This document shows positions 54,591-63,666 of a stretch of 64,000 nucleotides of DNA, one piece after another (within the stretch, counting starts at the first letter, position 1; each line of letters opens with the position of its first letter). The notes beneath the pieces were generated by a model. The model saw only the letters and a list, made by a program, of their open reading frames with translations, did not search any database and was not told where the DNA came from. A program made the translations under genes and the position numbers. This DNA comes from GCA-2709075 sp038146865 (GTDB lineage Bacteria > Pseudomonadota > Alphaproteobacteria > MPNO01 > UBA2964), in assembly GCA_038146865.1 (NCBI GenBank), contig JAYQSL010000006.1:124001-188000 (forward strand). The letters are read 5' to 3'.

Positions 54591-55115
54591 ATGTCGTCGT
54601 TTGAGTTGAATAAGATAGTCGGGGCGATCCTATGCGTAGGTTTGGTCTCATTAGTGATCAGCATGATCGGAAATGCGCTGGTCCAACCGCGTGATTATCA
54701 ACCGTCTGACATGAAAATTGCGGAAGCCGCGGCACCGGCGCCAAAAAAGCAAGTCAAACTCGAACCAATTTCGCCTTTACTTGCCTCGGCGAGTGTTGAA
54801 AAAGGAAAAGCCCAATCCGCGAAATGTAAGGCCTGCCATGACTTAGCGTCCTCGAGAAAAAATAAGATTGGACCGCCTCTCTGGAATATAGTGATGGAAG
54901 GAGCGGGAAAGGCTGAAGGATTTGGCTACTCTAAAGCACTTGTCGCTATGGGAGGCAACTGGGATTACGAAGCACTCAATGGTTTCCTGGCTAACCCCAA
55001 GCGATACCTTAAAGGAACCAAAATGGCTTTTGCTGGAATAAAAAAAGCGAAAGATCGTGCGGATTTAATTGTGTATTTGCGAAGCCTAAGTGAGTCTCCT
55101 AAACCATTGCCCTAA
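54591..55115 (+). CDS. Membrane-anchored c-type cytochrome (CycM-like)
   Basis: The 174-residue protein has an uncleaved N-terminal membrane anchor (about residues 8-30), a Pro/Ala-rich linker, and a class I cytochrome c domain with heme motif CKACH, GPPLWNIV and the axial Met in KGTKMAFAG. This is the layout of cytochrome c552/CycM, which carries electrons to cytochrome oxidase, in keeping with ctaA in this window. A GTG two codons upstream (54585) is also possible. Confidence 0.92.
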   Translation: MSSFELNKIVGAILCVGLVSLVISMIGNALVQPRDYQPSDMKIAEAAAPAPKKQVKLEPISPLLASASVEKGKAQSAKCKACHDLASSRKNKIGPPLWNIVMEGAGKAEGFGYSKALVAMGGNWDYEALNGFLANPKRYLKGTKMAFAGIKKAKDRADLIVYLRSLSESPKPLP

Positions 55116-55138
55116 ATGCACATACGGAGGAGGCTCCG

Positions 55139-55921
55139 TTGATAAATTTACCCGATGATCTAACAGATTTTGCTTGTGTTCTTGCCGACATCGCGAGAGA
55201 GAACATTACACCATTATTCCGATCAAATATCTCTATAGACACAAAATCAGATAAATCGCCTGTGACTCTGGCCGACAGAGAAGCCGAAGGAGCTATGAGA
55301 CGGCTAATTAACCGTCAGTATCCTGATCACGGCATCATCGGTGAGGAGTACGGCGATGAAAATATTAGCTCTGATTTCGTATGGGTTCTCGATCCCATCG
55401 ATGGAACTCGAGCTTTTATCGCCGGGAAACCAACCTTCGGTACGCTCATTTCGTTGCTCTATCGCAATCAACCTGTCATTGGAATAATTGACCAACCGAT
55501 ACTAAAAGAGCGATGGGTAGGCTTGGCGAAGATTGGAACAACACTTAATGGGGCGCCAATTAATACCCGATCCTGCCCCGCTTTGTCTGACGCTATACTC
55601 AACACGACTTCTCCAGATATCTTTGATCAATTATCACTCACGACATTCAATAAACTTTCTAACCAATGCAAATCCACTTCCTATGGGGGTGATTGCTACG
55701 GATATGGTCTAGTCGCTTGTGGTCTAATAGATCTCGTGGTCGAAAGCGACCTAAAACCTTATGATTTTTGTGCTCTTATTCCGGTTGTAGAGGCCGCAGG
55801 CGGGAGAATGGTCGACTGGAGTGGCGATGAACTGAGCATCCAATCATCTGGAAAAATAATTGCAGCCGGCGACCCAGGCCTATCAGACGTTGTTTCAGAT
55901 ATTCTAAGCTCGAATTCTTGA
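55139..55921 (+). CDS. hisN: Histidinol-phosphatase, inositol monophosphatase family
   Basis: The 260-residue protein has the IMPase motifs GEEYGDE, WVLDPIDGTRAFIAGKPTFG and the C-terminal LKPYDFCALIPVVEAAGG. The RAFIxGxPxFGT form is that of the HisN group, which completes histidine synthesis in organisms without HisB phosphatase. The start is TTG 55139 with a strong GGAGGAGG ribosome binding site. Confidence 0.92.
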   Translation: MINLPDDLTDFACVLADIARENITPLFRSNISIDTKSDKSPVTLADREAEGAMRRLINRQYPDHGIIGEEYGDENISSDFVWVLDPIDGTRAFIAGKPTFGTLISLLYRNQPVIGIIDQPILKERWVGLAKIGTTLNGAPINTRSCPALSDAILNTTSPDIFDQLSLTTFNKLSNQCKSTSYGGDCYGYGLVACGLIDLVVESDLKPYDFCALIPVVEAAGGRMVDWSGDELSIQSSGKIIAAGDPGLSDVVSDILSSNS

Positions 55922-55972
55922 CTTCAATGGCCTTAGGCCCGACATAAAACTCTATCGAGAGCGGAGCATGTC

Positions 55973-57802
55973 ATGGGAAAATTTTTCGTTAAGATATTAG
56001 TCTCGATCACAGTTGCGATTGGCATCTGTGCGCCGTCAATCGCCCAAACGCTCAGTAGCCGCCACGCACTAACATTGGGCGATAAGCCCAAGTACGAAAA
56101 AGATTTTAAAAATCTAGACTATGTAAACTCTGACGCCCCAAAAGGAGGCAAAATCCGTCGGCACTCAATCGGAAGCTTTGACAGCTTTAACCCGTTTATC
56201 ATCAAGGGTACCCCTGCGGCAGGAATAGGCTTGGTATTTGAAACGCTGACCACTACAACAGAAGACGACGCTCTTTCCGACTATGGATTAATTGCTGAGA
56301 CAATTACCACTCCGAGTGATCTCTCATGGGTTGAGTTCAAACTGAGGCGAGATGCGCGATTCCACGACGGGACACCTATCAGTCCGGAAGACGTGATTTA
56401 TAGTTTTAAAACCCTTACAAAGCAGGGGCGGCCGCACTACCGATATTACTATTCCAACGTAAAAAAGGCGGAAAAAACTGGTCCGAAAACGGTCCGTTTT
56501 CACTTTAAAGGAAAACGAAATAGAGAACTGCCACAAATCATGGGCCAACTACCCGTAATTTCCCAAAAATGGTGGTCCCAGAGAAATTTTGCATCGACAA
56601 CACTCGAAATCCCTCTGGGATCTGGCCCTTATAAAATCAAGAGTTTTGAGCCTGGCCGTTATATTACGTACGAGCGCGAGAAAAATTACTGGGGCAAAGA
56701 CTTACCGTTAAACCGCGGCAGGTATAATTTTGATGAAGTGCGCTTCGATTATTACAAAGACCAATCTGTAGCAATGGAGGCGTTCAAAGCCGGAGAATAC
56801 GATTTCCGTACAGAAAATTCTTCCAAACGTTGGGCAAAAGATTACCAATTCCCTGCTCGCCGCGCCAAAAAAGTGATTGTGTCCGAGCAGTCGCATACCA
56901 ACCCTGCGGGGATGCAAGCGTTCGTTTACAACTTAAGGCGTCCCAAGTTCCAAGACAAACTCCTTCGGGAGGCTTTAAGCTACGCATTTGATTTTGAGTG
57001 GTCCAATAAAAATTTGTTCTATGGGCAATACAAAAGAACTAGAAGTTTCTTCCAGAACTCCGAGCTCGCTGCCACTGGGCTACCCTCTCCCGAAGAGCTA
57101 GAAATACTGACTCCTTTACGAGACCACATTGATCCGCGTGTATTCAATCAGAGTTATGCACCGCCCAGAACATCAGGCGACGGACGCGTACGGGGAAACC
57201 TAAGAATAGCTCAACGCTTGCTGAAAAAGGCCGGGTGGAAAATAGAAAACACCAAACTAATAAATCCAAAGACAGGCCAACCACTAGAAATAGAATTTTT
57301 ACTGGTTTCTCCCGACTTTGAAAGAGTGGTTTTGCCTTTCATTCAAAATCTAAAGCGGCTCGGTGTATTGGGAAAAATACGTACCGTTGACCCCTCGCAA
57401 TATCAAAACCGGATCAGAGATTTTGACTTTGATGTGATCATTTTTACCTTTGGTCAATCCAATTCTCCGGGAAACGAGCAGCGTGATTTATGGTCATCCA
57501 ATGCCGCTAGCCGGAAGGGTAGCTATAACATCTCGGGAATAAGAAATCTGGCCGTCGACTCGTTGGTTGATCAAATCATTAGCGCACCCAATCGAAAAAG
57601 ACTTGTTACTGCGAGCCGAGCGTTGGATCGGGTGTTGCAATGGAGCCACATCGTGATCCCGCAGTGGCATATTAGCGCTTTTAGGCTAGCTAGGTGGGAT
57701 AAGTTTGGCATTCCTCCGAAGCCACCTGCCCACGGTCCTGGATTTTGGTCATGGTGGATAGATCCAGAAAAAGAGGCATCACTTAGGTCTGTAAGAAAAT
57801 GA
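55973..57802 (+). CDS. Peptide ABC transporter substrate-binding protein (YejA-like), copy 1
   Basis: The 609-residue protein has a signal peptide (cleavage near SIAQT) and a family 5 solute-binding fold. The YejA marks are YVNSDAPKGGKI, SFDSFNPFIIKG and ATGLPSPEELEILTPL. The final third keeps the family tail RALDRVLQWSHIVIPQWH. It binds oligopeptides or related compounds in the periplasm. It overlaps copy 2 by four bases (ATGA) and belongs to an operon with two permeases and a fused ATPase. Confidence 0.93.
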   Translation: MGKFFVKILVSITVAIGICAPSIAQTLSSRHALTLGDKPKYEKDFKNLDYVNSDAPKGGKIRRHSIGSFDSFNPFIIKGTPAAGIGLVFETLTTTTEDDALSDYGLIAETITTPSDLSWVEFKLRRDARFHDGTPISPEDVIYSFKTLTKQGRPHYRYYYSNVKKAEKTGPKTVRFHFKGKRNRELPQIMGQLPVISQKWWSQRNFASTTLEIPLGSGPYKIKSFEPGRYITYEREKNYWGKDLPLNRGRYNFDEVRFDYYKDQSVAMEAFKAGEYDFRTENSSKRWAKDYQFPARRAKKVIVSEQSHTNPAGMQAFVYNLRRPKFQDKLLREALSYAFDFEWSNKNLFYGQYKRTRSFFQNSELAATGLPSPEELEILTPLRDHIDPRVFNQSYAPPRTSGDGRVRGNLRIAQRLLKKAGWKIENTKLINPKTGQPLEIEFLLVSPDFERVVLPFIQNLKRLGVLGKIRTVDPSQYQNRIRDFDFDVIIFTFGQSNSPGNEQRDLWSSNAASRKGSYNISGIRNLAVDSLVDQIISAPNRKRLVTASRALDRVLQWSHIVIPQWHISAFRLARWDKFGIPPKPPAHGPGFWSWWIDPEKEASLRSVRK

Positions 57803-59646
57803 TTATTAATCAGCCTTGGAGATACCTGGCCTTCAGTACATTAGTCATTTGTCTTGTTTTTCTGGTAGCTCCAACTATCTCCGCTCAACAAGCTAAACAT
57901 GGCATATCAGCTTTTGGTGACCTGAAATATCCGCCCGACTTTAAGCATTTTGAATACGTCAACCCGAGAGCTCCCAAGGGGGGAGCCATTAAGTTAAGAG
58001 GAATTGATAGTTTCGACAGTCTCAACCCCTTTATTTTGAAAGGGGTTGAAGCGGAGGGAATTGGATTGATTTATGGCACTCTTCTCGAGCGCTCAATGGA
58101 TGAACCAGACTCGCGTTATGCTTACATAGCCAAGAGTGTCACAGTCGCCGGTAACAGGCTTAGTGTTACGTTTGACATTGATCCGAACGCCGTGTTTAGC
58201 GATCGAACCCCAATCACAGCCTCAGACGTTGTCTTCAGTTTTAATACACTTATGAAAGACGGACATCCGCGGTACCGAGTAATTCTGAACAATGTAAAAA
58301 AAGCAAAAGCAATAGGAAACCGCGCGGTTCAATTCTCTTTTAAAATCCCAGCTAACAGAGATTTATTCCTTCAGTTATGTGATCTTCCGGTCCTATCCAA
58401 GAAGTTTTATTCCAAGGTTCCTTTCAATAGGACATCCCTTATACCTCCTGTCGCGTCGGGCCCCTATAAGGTAAAAAAAATTAAAGCAGGTCGCAGTATA
58501 TCTTACGAGCGCATCACAGATTTTTGGGCAAAAGATCTCCCTGTTATGGTTGGCCGTTATAATTTCGATGAAATCCGAATTGAGTATTTTCGTGACCGAG
58601 ACATAGCCTTCGAAGCTTTTTTCGCCGGCGAATACGATTTCCGTGAAGAATTCACCTCTCGCGCTTGGGCAACACAATATGATCGCCCCCCTGTACTCAA
58701 AGGAGAGATAAAGCGTGAAACGCTCTCCGACAATAGACCATCTGGGGTTCAAGCATTCTTTTTTAATCAGAGAAGACAAAAATTTAAGGATCGGCGTGTT
58801 CGTCAGGCTTTGGATCTTGCTTTTGACTTTGAGTGGACAAATAAAACTCTTTTTTTCAACGCATATAAGCGCACCAATTCGATGTATGAAAACAGTGAAC
58901 TTGCAGCCCACTCCGTTCCCACCAAGAACGAGCTCCAGCTGTTAAATCCACTAAAATCGCAAGTCCCACCAGAGGTATTTCGAACCCCTTATCAGTCGCC
59001 CAAATCGGACGGCTCAGGGCGAAATAGAGCAAACCTTCGGAAGGCCGCTAAATTACTGAGAGATGCTGGATGGACAGTGAAGGAAAATCGTCAGTTATTT
59101 AATGCTAATGGAAAACCACTCACGATAGAGTTTTTACTTTTTGAAGCTTCCTTTACAAGGATAATAAATCCCTACATTCAAAACTTACGGCGAATTGGGA
59201 TTAAGTCTTCAATAAGAATTGTCGATGTAGCAAACTTTCAAAACCGCCTAAAAACATATGATTTTGATGTAATCGTCCAACGTTACATTCAACCCAACAC
59301 CCCGGGAATTGAACAAAAAACCTATTTTTCCTCCGAAGTAGCTGACGCTCCAGGATCGCGTAATGTGGGTGGCATAAAGGACCCTGCCGTTGATCAATTA
59401 ATTACAAAAATAATCGAAGCCAAAAATAGAAAAGACTTGGTATCGGCGACAAGAGCTCTGGATCGCGTTTTAATGTGGAATAATTACGTTGTCCCTCAAT
59501 GGTATAAGGGGTCTCACAATATTGCTTACTGGAATAAATTTTCTCGTCCTGCCAAAAAACCCTTATATGATTTGGGAGTTTTGGATACATGGTGGTTCAA
59601 TCCGGCTAAAGGGCAAAATAGAGATGATGAGATGGACAAAAAATAG
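57799..59646 (+). CDS. Peptide ABC transporter substrate-binding protein (YejA-like), copy 2
   Basis: The 615-residue protein is a paralogue of the preceding gene over its whole length and shares YVNPRAPKGGAI, SFDSLNPFILKG and RALDRVLMWNNYVVPQWY. It has a signal peptide ending near TISAQ. The two copies differ in the ligand pocket region, so they may present different peptides to one transporter. It is followed by yejB-like after 51 bases. Confidence 0.93.
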   Translation: MIINQPWRYLAFSTLVICLVFLVAPTISAQQAKHGISAFGDLKYPPDFKHFEYVNPRAPKGGAIKLRGIDSFDSLNPFILKGVEAEGIGLIYGTLLERSMDEPDSRYAYIAKSVTVAGNRLSVTFDIDPNAVFSDRTPITASDVVFSFNTLMKDGHPRYRVILNNVKKAKAIGNRAVQFSFKIPANRDLFLQLCDLPVLSKKFYSKVPFNRTSLIPPVASGPYKVKKIKAGRSISYERITDFWAKDLPVMVGRYNFDEIRIEYFRDRDIAFEAFFAGEYDFREEFTSRAWATQYDRPPVLKGEIKRETLSDNRPSGVQAFFFNQRRQKFKDRRVRQALDLAFDFEWTNKTLFFNAYKRTNSMYENSELAAHSVPTKNELQLLNPLKSQVPPEVFRTPYQSPKSDGSGRNRANLRKAAKLLRDAGWTVKENRQLFNANGKPLTIEFLLFEASFTRIINPYIQNLRRIGIKSSIRIVDVANFQNRLKTYDFDVIVQRYIQPNTPGIEQKTYFSSEVADAPGSRNVGGIKDPAVDQLITKIIEAKNRKDLVSATRALDRVLMWNNYVVPQWYKGSHNIAYWNKFSRPAKKPLYDLGVLDTWWFNPAKGQNRDDEMDKK

Positions 59647-59697
59647 ACTTTCGATGGTCGCCATGAGCTCGCTATTAAAATCTAAAATTGGTGCAAA

Positions 59698-60819
59698 ATG
59701 GCTACCTACATAGTACGCCGTTTACTATTAATAATCCCGACTTTGTTTGGGATCATGGTAATAAATTTTGCCATTGTGCAATTTGCTCCGGGAGGACCTG
59801 TCGAGCAACTTATCGCTCAAATCACCGGTTCTGATGTTGGGGCAACAGCTCGGATTAGCGGGGGTAGCGGAACCGAAACAGGAGCCTCTAGCAATACCGC
59901 CTCTACAAGCGGAATTGGTTCAGCTGGCGTAAACTCTAAATATCGCGGAGCGCAGGGTCTTGATCCCGAATTTGTAAAACAGCTCGAGAAACAATTTGGT
60001 TTCGACAAGCCAATTCACGAGCGATTTTTCAAAATGATGGGCAACTACCTAATGTTTGATTTTGGAACATCATACTTCCGGGATGAAACCGTGATCAACT
60101 TGGTTCTTGAGAAGATGCCTGTATCCATCTCATTAGGTCTTTGGACCACTTTATTAGTTTACCTAATTTCAATCCCATTAGGCGTACGAAAGGCGGTTTT
60201 AGATGGGAGCCGCTTTGACATCTGGACCAGCAGTATAATAATCGTTGGAAACGCTATACCCAGCTTCTTGTTTGCAGTGCTCTTAGTGGTTTTATTTTGT
60301 GGCGGAAGCTATTTGGACTGGTTTCCACTCCGCGGCTTGGTTTCAGAAAATTTCGATCAACTTTCATTGGCAGGGAAAGTTCTCGACTATCTCTGGCACA
60401 TGGTGCTCCCGGTAACGGCGCTTGTTATAGGAGGATTTGCATCTCTGACCTTTCTTACCAAGAATTCATTCCTTGATCAGATAAATCAACAATATGTGTT
60501 AACAGCGCGGGCCAAGGGATTGCCAGAAAGCAGGGTCCTATATGGCCACGTCTTTAGAAATGCGATGCTTATTGTCATCGCGGGATTTCCTGGCGCCTTC
60601 GTCGGTATATTGTTCACAGGCTCTCTATTAATTGAGATTATCTTCTCACTTGATGGCCTCGGCTTACTGGGCTTTGAGGCAGTCATCAAGAGAGATTATC
60701 CGGTAATGTTTGGTTCCCTTTTCTTTTTTACTCTTCTTGGCCTTGTAATGAAGTTAATTGGCGATTTGACCTATATGATAATCGACCCCAGGATTGATTT
60801 TGAGGCAAGAGATGTCTGA
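59698..60819 (+). CDS. yejB: Peptide ABC transporter permease YejB-like
   Basis: The 373-residue permease has the usual N-terminal helix and periplasmic loop, with an extra low-complexity insert of about 40 residues (Gly/Ser/Ala/Thr-rich, about 50-85), then the BPD-transport domain with EAA-like TARAKGLPESRVLYGHVFRNA. It pairs with the YejE-like permease, whose start codon lies within its last eight bases. Confidence 0.92.
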   Translation: MATYIVRRLLLIIPTLFGIMVINFAIVQFAPGGPVEQLIAQITGSDVGATARISGGSGTETGASSNTASTSGIGSAGVNSKYRGAQGLDPEFVKQLEKQFGFDKPIHERFFKMMGNYLMFDFGTSYFRDETVINLVLEKMPVSISLGLWTTLLVYLISIPLGVRKAVLDGSRFDIWTSSIIIVGNAIPSFLFAVLLVVLFCGGSYLDWFPLRGLVSENFDQLSLAGKVLDYLWHMVLPVTALVIGGFASLTFLTKNSFLDQINQQYVLTARAKGLPESRVLYGHVFRNAMLIVIAGFPGAFVGILFTGSLLIEIIFSLDGLGLLGFEAVIKRDYPVMFGSLFFFTLLGLVMKLIGDLTYMIIDPRIDFEARDV

Positions 60820-61897
60820 GAGCTCTGCATATAGCAATCAGCCAGTTAAACAATCCACCTTCTGTGGGAGAAAAATTACGCCGCTTACCGCTCGGCGGCT
60901 CCATAATTTTCGCGCGAACAAGCGTGGATACTGGTCGATGTGGATCTTTTTAGTGTTATTTTTAGTCACTTTGTTTGCAGAGTTTATCGCTAACGACTCC
61001 CCTCTAGTCGTTCGATACAAGGGGGATTTTTATTTTCCCATCTTCAAGGTCTATCCCGAGACTACGTTCGGAGGTGACTTTTTGACCGAGGCAGAATACC
61101 GAGAGCGAGATGTTCAAGATTTGATTGAAAAAAGTGGGGGGTGGATATTATGGCCTCCAATTCGCTTTTCATACGAAACAGTGAATTTTGCTCTGAAGGA
61201 ACCAGCACCATCGCCACCGACTTTTGAAAATCTGCTGGGAACAGACGATCAAGCTAGAGATGTGTTTGCCCGGGTTCTCTATGGTTTTAGGATTTCGGTG
61301 CTATTTGGCATCGTATTGACTGTTGCTTCAACTGTGATTGGGATAGCCGCTGGTGCTGTCCAAGGCTACTTTGGAGGCTGGACAGATCTACTTTTTCAGA
61401 GGTTTATCGAGATCTGGTCAGGCCTGCCGCGGCTTTTTCTATTGATTATACTTGCCAGCATCATTGAACCTAATTTTTGGATCTTACTAGGGTTGCTGCT
61501 GCTCTTCGAATGGATGGCCCTGGAAGGAGTTGTCAGAGCTGAATTTTTGCGCACAAGAAATTTTGATTATGTTCGAGCTGCGCGAGCTCTAGGTGTCGAC
61601 AATCTTACTATTATGCGTCGGCACATTCTGCCAAACGCCATGACGGCTGCCCTGACTTTCCTGCCATTCGTATTGATTGGATCAATAACAGCTCTCACCT
61701 CCCTTGATTTTCTTGGATTTGGACTACCCCCGGGATCTCCCTCGCTGGGGGAATTATTGGCTCAGGGGAAATCCAATCTCCAGGCGCCCTGGCTTGGGCT
61801 TACAGCCTTCTTTGTTCTTGCGCTTATGCTCTCTCTCTTGATCTTCATCGGAGAGGCAATTCGTGACGCCTTCGATCCAAGGAAGACGCTGGTCTGA
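60812..61897 (+). CDS. yejE: Peptide ABC transporter permease YejE-like
   Basis: The 361-residue permease has a membrane helix near residues 40-60, a large periplasmic loop containing GDFYFPIFKVYPETTFGGDF, and a BPD-transport domain with the EAA-type loop VRAARALGVDNLTIMRRHILPNA. ATG 60812 is used because it overlaps yejB and has a GAGG ribosome binding site. The stop overlaps the ATPase start (TGATG). Confidence 0.92.
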   Translation: MSESSAYSNQPVKQSTFCGRKITPLTARRLHNFRANKRGYWSMWIFLVLFLVTLFAEFIANDSPLVVRYKGDFYFPIFKVYPETTFGGDFLTEAEYRERDVQDLIEKSGGWILWPPIRFSYETVNFALKEPAPSPPTFENLLGTDDQARDVFARVLYGFRISVLFGIVLTVASTVIGIAAGAVQGYFGGWTDLLFQRFIEIWSGLPRLFLLIILASIIEPNFWILLGLLLLFEWMALEGVVRAEFLRTRNFDYVRAARALGVDNLTIMRRHILPNAMTAALTFLPFVLIGSITALTSLDFLGFGLPPGSPSLGELLAQGKSNLQAPWLGLTAFFVLALMLSLLIFIGEAIRDAFDPRKTLV

Positions 61898-63531
61898 TGA
61901 TTGACTCAAGTCCGGCATTACTGCGAGTTGAAAATCTATCAGTAGCCTTCAAACAAGGTGATAAAGAAGCAGTGGCTGTAAAGGATGTTTCTTTTGATAT
62001 TTATAAAGGAGAGACAGTCGCTCTTGTAGGTGAAAGCGGATCAGGTAAATCTGTAAGCGCTTTATCTATTTTACAACTTTTGCCATATCCGCTTGCCACA
62101 CACCCAACAGGCAATATCTACTTTGCCGGAGAGGACATTTTTCGAGCAACACAAGACAGGCTCCGTGAAATAAGGGGAAATCGGATCGGGATGATTTTTC
62201 AGGAACCTATGACATCCCTTAATCCCCTTCACACGATTGAAAAACAGATTGGAGAGGTGTTGATCCTTCACAAAAAAACTCGACGAATTTCTGTTCGGGA
62301 GCACGTATGCGAACTTCTCAAAAAGGTAGGCCTAGACAGAGTGGAGGAAAGGCTCGGGGCCTATCCACATCAATTATCTGGAGGGCAAAGACAAAGGGTA
62401 ATGATAGCAATGGCCCTTGCAAATGAGCCAGAGATACTGATTGCTGATGAGCCTACGACAGCCCTTGATGTAACCATTCAGGCTCAAATTCTATCTGTTT
62501 TAAAGGAACTACAAACAAAACAAAAAATGGCCATGTTGATAATCACTCATGACCTTGGGGTAGTTCGAAAAGTTGCTGACCGGGTTTTTGTGATGACCCA
62601 GGGCCAAATCGTAGAGTCTGGTAAAACCGAAGAAATTTTTCTTAACCCCCAACACGCCTATACCAAACATCTACTGGCGTCAGAGCTCAAGGGAACAACC
62701 GCCCCCGACTCTCCCGAGTCCCCGGTCATACTTGAAGCTGATGATTTGAAAGTCTGGTTTCCCATAAAGCGTGGCCTCCTTCGACGAACCAAGGGTTATG
62801 TTAAGGCGGTAGACGGCGTTACCCTCAAGATCAAGGAGGGGCAAACAGTCGGAATAGTGGGCGAAAGCGGATCAGGAAAGACCACCTTTGCTCTTGGGTT
62901 GCTGCGGCTAGAGCGGAGTTCAGGAAGGATTATATACCAGGGGACAGATATTAGTGAACTTGGTTGGAAAGAGATGCGTCCACTTAGGGCAGAAATGCAA
63001 ATCGTATTTCAAGACCCATATGGATCGTTAAGCCCGCGTCTCTCTGTTGGTCAAATCATCGAGGAGGGGTTGCGCATTCATCAAAGCGGTATGGATCCTG
63101 TAAGGCGCCAGAAAGCAATTATAGATGTCTTACTCGAGGTCGGATTGGATCCTGAGACCCAAGACAGGTATCCGCATGAATTTTCGGGGGGTCAACGGCA
63201 GAGAATTGCCATAGCGAGAGCACTAATACTTAAACCCAAGCTAATCGTGCTGGATGAGCCAACATCGGCTCTTGACGTATCAGTTCAAGCCCAGATCGTT
63301 GATCTGCTGAGGGATTTACAGATACGATACAAAATTTCATATCTTTTCATCAGCCACGATTTAAAAGTGGTACGAGCGCTAGCAGATCAACTAATTGTAA
63401 TGAGAAACGGGAAAGTTGTAGAGCAAGGTAAGTCCTCAGAAATCTTCAAAAATCCCTCAACCAACTATACAAAGGAATTACTGTCTGCCGCTCTTGACTT
63501 AGAAACATCGGAAAACACGCATATAAATTGA
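61897..63531 (+). CDS. yejF: Duplicated-domain ABC transporter ATPase YejF-like
   Basis: The 544-residue protein has two complete ATP-binding cassettes: Walker A GESGSGKSVSA and GESGSGKTTFA, signatures LSGGQRQRVMIA and FSGGQRQRIAIA, and Walker B motifs ILIADEPTTAL and IVLDEPTSAL. It powers the peptide import system encoded just upstream. Yej transporters are known for uptake of peptides and microcin C in enterobacteria; the natural substrate here is not known. No recognisable terminator follows; the next gene converges. Confidence 0.94.
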   Translation: MIDSSPALLRVENLSVAFKQGDKEAVAVKDVSFDIYKGETVALVGESGSGKSVSALSILQLLPYPLATHPTGNIYFAGEDIFRATQDRLREIRGNRIGMIFQEPMTSLNPLHTIEKQIGEVLILHKKTRRISVREHVCELLKKVGLDRVEERLGAYPHQLSGGQRQRVMIAMALANEPEILIADEPTTALDVTIQAQILSVLKELQTKQKMAMLIITHDLGVVRKVADRVFVMTQGQIVESGKTEEIFLNPQHAYTKHLLASELKGTTAPDSPESPVILEADDLKVWFPIKRGLLRRTKGYVKAVDGVTLKIKEGQTVGIVGESGSGKTTFALGLLRLERSSGRIIYQGTDISELGWKEMRPLRAEMQIVFQDPYGSLSPRLSVGQIIEEGLRIHQSGMDPVRRQKAIIDVLLEVGLDPETQDRYPHEFSGGQRQRIAIARALILKPKLIVLDEPTSALDVSVQAQIVDLLRDLQIRYKISYLFISHDLKVVRALADQLIVMRNGKVVEQGKSSEIFKNPSTNYTKELLSAALDLETSENTHIN

Positions 63532-63666
63532 TAAATTCTGGTGTAATTTTTTCTCCATAAATTTTCAGAAACCATCAAATAACTATACTCGGACTAAAAT
63601 CTTCCATTTTCACATAATAGAAGAGTGAAGCTGTAAATTTTGCCTATCAAAAAAATTATTAGGTTT

